Under the pieces are notes generated by a model. That model had not been told where the DNA came from. It saw only the letters and a list, made by a program, of their open reading frames with translations, and did not search any database. A stretch of 9,751 bases of DNA from Eubacteriaceae bacterium (GTDB lineage: Bacteria > Bacillota > Clostridia > Eubacteriales > UBA1433): assembly GCA_012797825.1 (NCBI GenBank), contig JAAZOI010000038.1, positions 1 through 9,751 on the forward strand, given 5' to 3'. This document shows, piece after piece, positions 6,350 through 9,751 of the stretch (position 1 is its first letter; each line of letters starts with the position of its first letter). The translations under genes and the position numbers were made by a program.

Positions 6350-6378
6350 AGTATAACTTATTATTTTAATTAATACAA
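6350..6378 (-). promoter_or_regulatory. Predicted promoter of the candidate small RNA
   Basis: On the minus strand TTGTAT (6378-6373), 17-base spacer, and TATACT (6355-6350), each one or two bases off consensus. The position would start transcription at about 6343, exactly before the structured region. Such boxes can occur by chance in A+T-rich DNA. Confidence 0.5.
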
Positions 6379-6410
6379 TAATTTAAATAATTAAAATAAA
6401 GCCTAAGACT

Positions 6411-6438
6411 AAAAAAAGGAACAAATTTTACTGTTCCT
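6411..6438 (-). terminator. Orphan minus-strand intrinsic terminator
   Basis: On the minus strand AGGAACA (6438-6432) pairs with TGTTCCT (6423-6417), followed immediately by seven U's (6417-6411). It would stop a minus-strand transcript coming from 6440-6592, but no gene is visible there; that stretch carries the promoter of the plus-strand MFS gene. In the plus direction it lacks a U-run. Confidence 0.7.
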
Positions 6439-6536
6439 ATAAAAAATGATAGTAAACAATATATAAAAATATAAAAGAATAAAAAAATTGTTGGCAAAAA
6501 AGTTCAATAAATATAAAACAATATATAACGGTTAAG

Positions 6537-6565
6537 TTGTAACTGAATTCAATATATGGTATACT
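6537..6565 (+). promoter_or_regulatory. Predicted promoter of the MFS transporter gene
   Basis: TTGTAA (6537-6542), 17-base spacer, TATACT (6560-6565), about 28 bases before the start codon. Good spacing and near-consensus boxes; no operator-like palindrome is evident around it. Confidence 0.7.
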
Positions 6566-6592
6566 AAATAACCGATTACAGGTAAGGAAGAG

Positions 6593-7816
6593 ATGACTAT
6601 GCAAAATCAGAAATTGTGGACAAAGAATTATATAGCAATAACGCTTATCTCTTTTTTTCTTGGGATAATATTTTTTTTGTTAATGTCTACAATCGGGCTG
6701 TATGTATCGGAACAATTCGGGGTTGCGGCAAGCATAGCTGGGCTTTCTGCCAGCATTTTTATTATATCTTCTTCATTCGCACGAGTAGGCACGGGACGTA
6801 TTATGGCTAAATCTAACGGGCAGAAGGTGCTTCTTGCCGGCCTTATTTTCTGCTTGCTTACAACGGCATTATATTTTACGGTAAAAAATGTTACAGTATT
6901 GCTTATTGTGCGATTTTTGCATGGAATAGGCGCGGGTATTGCAACAACAGCGACAGGAACAATGATTGCATTTGTTATTCCGCAAAGCAGAAGAGCTGAA
7001 GGCATTGGTAATTTTATGTCAAGCGGAATGCTGGCTTCAGCTATCGGACCTTTTATCGGCATCCTTTTAAGCAAAAGCGGCAGTTTAAAATCAATTTATA
7101 TTATTTGTTTTGCACTCGGCATAATTTGCCTGATAATTAATTTTTTTATAAAAATGCCTGAAATTACAAAAACAGAAAATTATGAACCAATAAAAAAACA
7201 AAGACAAATAATAATTAATTTTTCTGAAATTTTTGAAAAAAAGGCATTGCCTATTTCCATATTGATAATTTTGACATGCATCTCTTATTCTTCTATTATG
7301 ACATATTTGCCGATGTACGCAAAAGCTATAAACATGGCGGATATTGCAAGTATATACTTCATTTTTCACGCGGCAGGCGCAATATTTACCAGACCTTTCA
7401 TAGGACGCTTGATGGATAGGAAAGGGGCAAATATCGTATCATATCCTGTGCTTATAATTTTTGCGATAGGAATGTTTATTGTAAGCAGAGCGGAGGTTCC
7501 GTTTGTTTTATTGATCGGTGCAGCGTTTATCGGTTTGGGCTTCGGCAATATGAACTCAATAGGTCAAACAATAGCTATTCAAAATTTACCGTCAAATCGT
7601 ATAGGAATGGCAACGTCAACTTTTTATATATTTTTAGATTTAGGTTTGGGGATAGGGCCTTACATCTTAGGTCTGTTAATCCCTGTTATAGGATTTAGGG
7701 GAATTTATCTTTTTTCATTCTTTGTATTGTTAATCAGTATCGCAGTTTATTATTTTCTGCTCGGAGCGAAAGAAAGAAGCTTAAAAAAACTTAATATTAA
7801 AGAATCCGAAACTTAA
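6593..7816 (+). CDS. Major facilitator superfamily (MFS) transporter, 407 aa
   Basis: Secondary transporter of the major facilitator superfamily with 12 predicted membrane helices (roughly 13-34, 46-66, 78-97, 99-123, 140-160, 167-188, 220-240, 250-270, 283-299, 302-325, 340-362, 368-391). A charged cytoplasmic loop (about 189-218, with KKQRQ) separates the two six-helix halves. Motif-A-like loops are GRIMAKSNGQK (69-79) between helices 2 and 3, lacking the usual Asp, and GRLMDRKG (271-278) between helices 8 and 9, a better match. RFLHGIGAG (107-115) is the typical helix-4 signature of the drug-exporter-like group. Export of a small molecule by proton antiport is likely, but the substrate cannot be told. 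AAGGA just upstream supports the ATG at 6593; an ATG at 6599 is an alternative. Flanked by its own promoter and a terminator, so monocistronic. No regulator gene lies beside it. Confidence 0.92.
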   Translation: MTMQNQKLWTKNYIAITLISFFLGIIFFLLMSTIGLYVSEQFGVAASIAGLSASIFIISSSFARVGTGRIMAKSNGQKVLLAGLIFCLLTTALYFTVKNVTVLLIVRFLHGIGAGIATTATGTMIAFVIPQSRRAEGIGNFMSSGMLASAIGPFIGILLSKSGSLKSIYIICFALGIICLIINFFIKMPEITKTENYEPIKKQRQIIINFSEIFEKKALPISILIILTCISYSSIMTYLPMYAKAINMADIASIYFIFHAAGAIFTRPFIGRLMDRKGANIVSYPVLIIFAIGMFIVSRAEVPFVLLIGAAFIGLGFGNMNSIGQTIAIQNLPSNRIGMATSTFYIFLDLGLGIGPYILGLLIPVIGFRGIYLFSFFVLLISIAVYYFLLGAKERSLKKLNIKESET

Positions 7817-7837
7817 ATTAACTGTATAAATTATATT

Positions 7838-7864
7838 AAAAAAAAAAGGCGATGCCTCTTTTTT
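7838..7864 (+). terminator. Intrinsic terminator after the MFS gene
   Basis: A-rich arm ending in AGGC (7847-7850), loop GAT, then GCCT and C followed by six T's (7859-7864). GGC/GCC plus A/T pairs with one A-C mismatch form the stem. It lies about 20 bases after the stop codon. Confidence 0.75.
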
Positions 7865-7938
7865 ATGTTCATAATAATAAAAAAACTTCATAAATATATA
7901 AAAGTGACAAACAATATTATTTTACGAAAGCATGTAAT

Positions 7939-8232
7939 ATGGATGATTTTATTCTATTTGCAATTCTGCTTATATTAATAGCTGCAAGCGTAGCGCTTGT
8001 TTTTCTTATTCTGTTCGGAGACAGCTCAAAAAAAAGTTCTGTAAAAGCTCAAAAAAGCTCAAATGGACTTCCTATAAAAGATGAATTTAATAAATCCGAA
8101 TTTACAAAAAATGATATAGAACTTATGAAAAAATTCTGCCATACTTTTTCTGACGCAGAGATAAATCAATTCAAAGAGATTGATAAAAAGATAGATAAGA
8201 TATACAAAAAAAGCGATAATTACAAATATTAA
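7939..8232 (+). CDS. Unrecognised single-pass membrane protein, 97 aa
   Basis: I do not recognise this protein. Residues 4-27 form one strongly hydrophobic helix right after MDD, then a Ser/Lys-rich linker (about 28-45, SSKKSSVKAQKSS) leads to a charged, helical cytoplasmic tail (about 50-97) rich in Lys, Glu and Asp, ending in IDKKIDKIYKKSDNYKY. That tail could form a short coiled coil. The acidic N-terminus with basic residues after the helix predicts an N-out, C-in orientation. The ribosome binding site is weak (no GGAG before the ATG). A strong site and the split two-helix gene follow after 38 bases, so the two may be one transcription unit. A terminator separates it from the MFS gene. 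Function unknown. Confidence 0.65.
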   Translation: MDDFILFAILLILIAASVALVFLILFGDSSKKSSVKAQKSSNGLPIKDEFNKSEFTKNDIELMKKFCHTFSDAEINQFKEIDKKIDKIYKKSDNYKY

Positions 8233-8270
8233 ATGCATATATTTTAATAACCATCTTTTAGGAGGTTATT

Positions 8271-8710
8271 ATGAAAAGCAAAGATTACTATTACGCTTTA
8301 ATTGCAATATCAGCGCTTGGAGTAATGAGCCAGACGTTTGATCTTTTTAACGAATATATAAACCGGGTTTTAATAGCCGGCGGCATTGCCGCACTGGCTG
8401 TTTTTTATTTGTTTGAGCTTAAAAATGTAAGAAAAGAGCATAAAAAAAGAAGAGCTATAAATTCTGGAAATATTTCAATTTGGTTAGTCAAGATTCAGCA
8501 CCTGTAAAAAAGCATGAAACTGTAAAAGAATACGGATCATCATATTATTATGAGCCGCCTATAGGCGTAAGCAGTGAAAGATTTAGAAATAAAAAGCTTG
8601 AATTGTTGGAATACACAAACGCTGATGATATAAATATAAAATACAGCAAAGGAAATATTGTTATTGATTTATATTATAAAAAAAATGCAGATATAAAACA
8701 TTTAGAATAA
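8271..8710 (+). pseudogene. Frameshifted small membrane protein gene (two overlapping frames, about 146 aa if rejoined)
   Basis: The first frame (8271-8507) has an excellent start (AGGAGG five bases upstream) and encodes two membrane helices (about residues 8-24 and 33-50) followed by KNVRKEHKK. After that its translation turns implausible (RRAINSGNISIWLVKIQHL) and stops. A second frame, one base back, is open from 8444 to the stop at 8710 and continues with a natural soluble tail (SYKFWKYFNLVSQDSAP..., later YEPPIGVSSERFRNKKLELLEY and NIVIDLYYKKNA). It has no ribosome binding site of its own, only a TTG at 8480. The frames meet at seven A's (8442-8448); one more A would restore a single 146-codon gene with two helices and a cytoplasmic domain. 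It may be a true mutation, a phase-variable tract, ribosomal slippage or a read error. Family not recognised. Confidence 0.7.
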
Positions 8711-8718
8711 ATAAAAAA

Positions 8719-8792
8719 TAACGGTGAAAAGTCAAGGAAGAAGTGGCGTAAAAAGTTGCAAAGGCTGTAGCCAAAAGTAGTTTTCACCGTTA
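8719..8792. repeat. Palindromic element copy 1 (type A), MITE-like
   Basis: The 74-base element has perfect 12-base inverted ends, TAACGGTGAAAA (8719-8730) and TTTTCACCGTTA (8781-8792). The interior carries TTGCAAAGGCTGTAG, shared in near-identical form with copy 3. It starts eight bases after the stop of the split gene, where it could also act as a transcript-end hairpin. Confidence 0.8.
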
Positions 8793-8864
8793 AAAGCAAA
8801 ATTATTATTAAGTTCAATTATATTACTAATATACTTTTATTATATTATATAATTTTTTATAATT

Positions 8865-8894
8865 ATTCAAGTATTTTTTAAAAAATGCTTGAAT
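8865..8894. repeat. A+T-rich palindrome, 15-base arms
   Basis: ATTCAAGTATTTTTT (8865-8879) is followed at once by AAAAAATGCTTGAAT (8880-8894), an inverted repeat with one G-T mismatch and no spacer. It lies in the gene-free stretch between element copies 1 and 2. It may help terminate transcription or be an unrelated cruciform; no function is visible. Confidence 0.5.
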
Positions 8895-9024
8895 ATAAAT
8901 TCAAATTAATATATTATAAATATGAAACTATTTAAATGTAATAATAATTTTCTTAAAAAATAAAAAAATGCATTGATGAAAAGACATATAACTAAAATCT
9001 TGTAATAATAAAAGACAAAAAAAA

Positions 9025-9118
9025 TTAACGGTGAAAAAGCTGCGGAGGATAATCGTTAACAAAGGAAAATGAGGTATTTTATACGTTAATATATCGATTA
9101 TTTAATTCTCACCGTTAA
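9025..9118. repeat. Palindromic element copy 2 (type B), MITE-like
   Basis: The 94-base element has 10-base inverted ends TTAACGGTGA (9025-9034) and TCACCGTTAA (9109-9118). A second inner helix pairs ATAATCG with CGATTAT, then TTAAC with GTTAA. The interior start GCTGCGGAGG is shared with copy 4, so copies 2 and 4 form one subtype. Confidence 0.78.
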
Positions 9119-9189
9119 ATAGAATATAAATATAACATACTAATTGTATTTTTTCAATATACAATTTATATTTTATTTGCATAAAAATA

Positions 9190-9263
9190 TTAACGGTGAA
9201 AAGAAAGGCGAGGCATGGCTTTGCAAAGGCTGTGGTTGCGTCGGTTTTGATTTCCACCGTTAA
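9190..9263. repeat. Palindromic element copy 3 (type A), MITE-like
   Basis: The 74-base element is the same length as copy 1. Ends TTAACGGTG (9190-9198) and CACCGTTAA (9255-9263) pair, with one mismatch then AAA/TTT inward. The interior holds TTTGCAAAGGCTGTGG, matching copy 1. Confidence 0.78.
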
Positions 9264-9306
9264 ATCAATATTATGATATTGTTTGGATTAAATAATTATT
9301 TTTTGG

Positions 9307-9335
9307 TTGAATAAATATTAAAAAAAAATTATAAT
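9307..9335 (+). promoter_or_regulatory. Predicted promoter of a candidate small RNA
   Basis: TTGAAT (9307-9312), 17-base spacer, consensus TATAAT (9330-9335), with a start expected near 9341. Followed only by a hairpin and terminator, not a gene. Chance matches are possible in such A+T-rich sequence. Confidence 0.5.
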
Positions 9336-9339
9336 AACT

Positions 9340-9424
9340 ACGGCTCGTTTATAAATATAGCCAGCTTTCAATATGATTTCTCTGCCTAGGATCATAAAAT
9401 ATGTAAGCTGGCTATACTTTTTTT
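9340..9424 (+). ncRNA. Candidate small RNA (about 85 nt) ending in a strong terminator hairpin
   Basis: After the predicted promoter comes ACGGCTCG, then a perfect 12-base stem TATAGCCAGCTT (9356-9367) with AAGCTGGCTATA (9405-9416), closed by an inner helix TATGAT/ATCATA (9372-9377 with 9391-9396) and a loop TTCTCTGCCTAGG. Seven U's follow at 9418-9424. It is more G+C rich than its surroundings and sits between palindromic copies 3 and 4 with no gene within 600 bases upstream on this strand. It could be an independent small RNA, or a terminator left behind by a lost gene. No known RNA family recognised. The overlapping frame at 9373-9570 does not look like protein. Confidence 0.42.
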
Positions 9425-9476
9425 GCCCACCTTTTCCGGTTCTCTCTTTTTATGTAAAATTATTTCGTGTTTTTAG

Positions 9477-9560
9477 AATAACGGTGAAAGCTGCGGAGGT
9501 AATTGTTGAAAACAAAGCAGTTACTTTTTATTATTTAACAATTTATATTTCACCGTTATT
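9477..9560. repeat. Palindromic element copy 4 (type B), MITE-like
   Basis: The 84-base element has perfect 13-base inverted ends AATAACGGTGAAA (9477-9489) and TTTCACCGTTATT (9548-9560), plus an inner helix AATTGTT (9501-9507) with AACAATT (9537-9543). It shares GCTGCGGAGG with copy 2 and lies 20 bases beyond the stop of the minus-strand gamma-subunit gene. Confidence 0.8.
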
Positions 9561-9580
9561 AAGATATTAAGCAGTTGCAT

Positions 9581-9751
9581 TTATTGAACTGCATTATATC
9601 CGGCGTCAAAAGCTCTCATATTAAGTTCAAGCATATCTTTATTTTTGCCGAGCGTCTTGGTGATAATTTTTTTTATTGCTTCAATTTCAACAGCATTGCT
9701 GATGCGGATATATGCACCGAGTATAACTATATTAGCAATTTTTGCATTGCC
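9581..9751 (-). CDS. 2-oxoacid:ferredoxin oxidoreductase gamma subunit (C-terminal 56 aa, partial)
   Basis: C-terminal end of the gamma subunit of a ferredoxin-dependent 2-oxoacid oxidoreductase (2-oxoglutarate, pyruvate or 2-ketoisovalerate type), which with alpha and beta subunits oxidises a 2-oxoacid to acyl-CoA and reduces ferredoxin. The visible 56 residues read ANIVILGAYIRISNAVEIEA, then IKKIITKTLGKNKDMLELNM and RAFDAGYNAVQ. This fits the family's end, where a G-A-Y/L block is followed by an amphipathic helix that includes the typical ...K..ELN..A...G segment. The gene continues past the right edge, where the other subunits are expected upstream. GCAGTT/AACTGC around the stop codon could be a weak hairpin terminator (9571-9592). 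Which oxoacid is used cannot be told from this fragment. Confidence 0.82.
   Translation of the reverse strand, partial: GNAKIANIVILGAYIRISNAVEIEAIKKIITKTLGKNKDMLELNMRAFDAGYNAVQ

Noticed and set aside
6628..7548. Several minus-strand open frames opposite the MFS gene
   Set aside because: They mirror the codon structure of the 12-helix transporter and have no starts with ribosome binding sites.
8444..8450. Programmed -1 frameshift site in the split gene
   Set aside because: In the upstream frame the heptamer is A AAA AGA, which does not fit X XXY YYZ, and no clear stimulatory hairpin or internal Shine-Dalgarno was seen; an indel is simpler.
8719..9560. CRISPR array
   Set aside because: The repeats are four, irregularly spaced, differ in length and interior, and are palindromic over their whole length; no uniform repeat-spacer order and no cas genes.
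9373..9570. Plus-strand open frame of 65 codons
   Set aside because: It starts inside the hairpin of the candidate small RNA, runs through palindromic copy 4 and has no ribosome binding site.

Overview
The window looks like a chromosomal segment of a low-GC, Gram-positive anaerobe of the Clostridia type. The DNA is strongly A+T rich. Most genes have GGAGG-type ribosome binding sites. One importer operon is led by a T-box riboswitch, and the redox genes (an EFR1-type flavodoxin/ferredoxin, a stand-alone flavodoxin, and a 2-oxoacid:ferredoxin oxidoreductase subunit) suit a ferredoxin-based anaerobic metabolism. Nothing seen fixes the genus.

Left part (1-3509), minus strand. A promoter at 1501-1529 starts a complete T-box leader. 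It is followed by a TrpX-type lipoprotein substrate-binding protein and the start of its permease, which runs off the left edge. The Stem I specifier loop reads UUC and the T-box bulge reads UGGU, so the leader is best read as sensing uncharged tRNA-Phe; the importer is therefore probably for phenylalanine or a precursor. To the right are three separately transcribed minus-strand genes: an HD-domain phosphohydrolase, a PAP2 membrane phosphatase and an unrecognised membrane-anchored protein.

Middle (3510-6592). A 564-base gap holds a 34-codon single-helix membrane protein and an isolated GC-rich repeat patch. Next come an EFR1-type flavodoxin/2[4Fe-4S] protein and a flavodoxin, each with its own near-consensus promoter, then a bidirectional terminator shared with a converging small membrane protein gene. 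The gap 6060-6592 contains a candidate minus-strand small RNA of about 117 nt, with promoter, alternative hairpins and terminator, plus a second, orphan minus-strand terminator.

Right part (6593-9751). A 12-helix MFS transporter with promoter and terminator is followed by two small membrane-protein genes. The second is split by a -1 frameshift at a run of seven A's. The 870-base stretch from 8711 to 9580 has no credible protein gene. It holds four copies of a palindromic element whose ends read TA-ACGGTGA...CACCGT-TA, of two internal types (MITE-like), and between copies 3 and 4 a candidate 85-nt small RNA with its own promoter and terminator. At the right edge lies the minus-strand C-terminus of a 2-oxoacid:ferredoxin oxidoreductase gamma subunit.

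The most interesting points are the phenylalanine reading of the T-box, the palindromic element family and the two small-RNA candidates. All gene functions are read from sequence motifs alone; no database search was possible.
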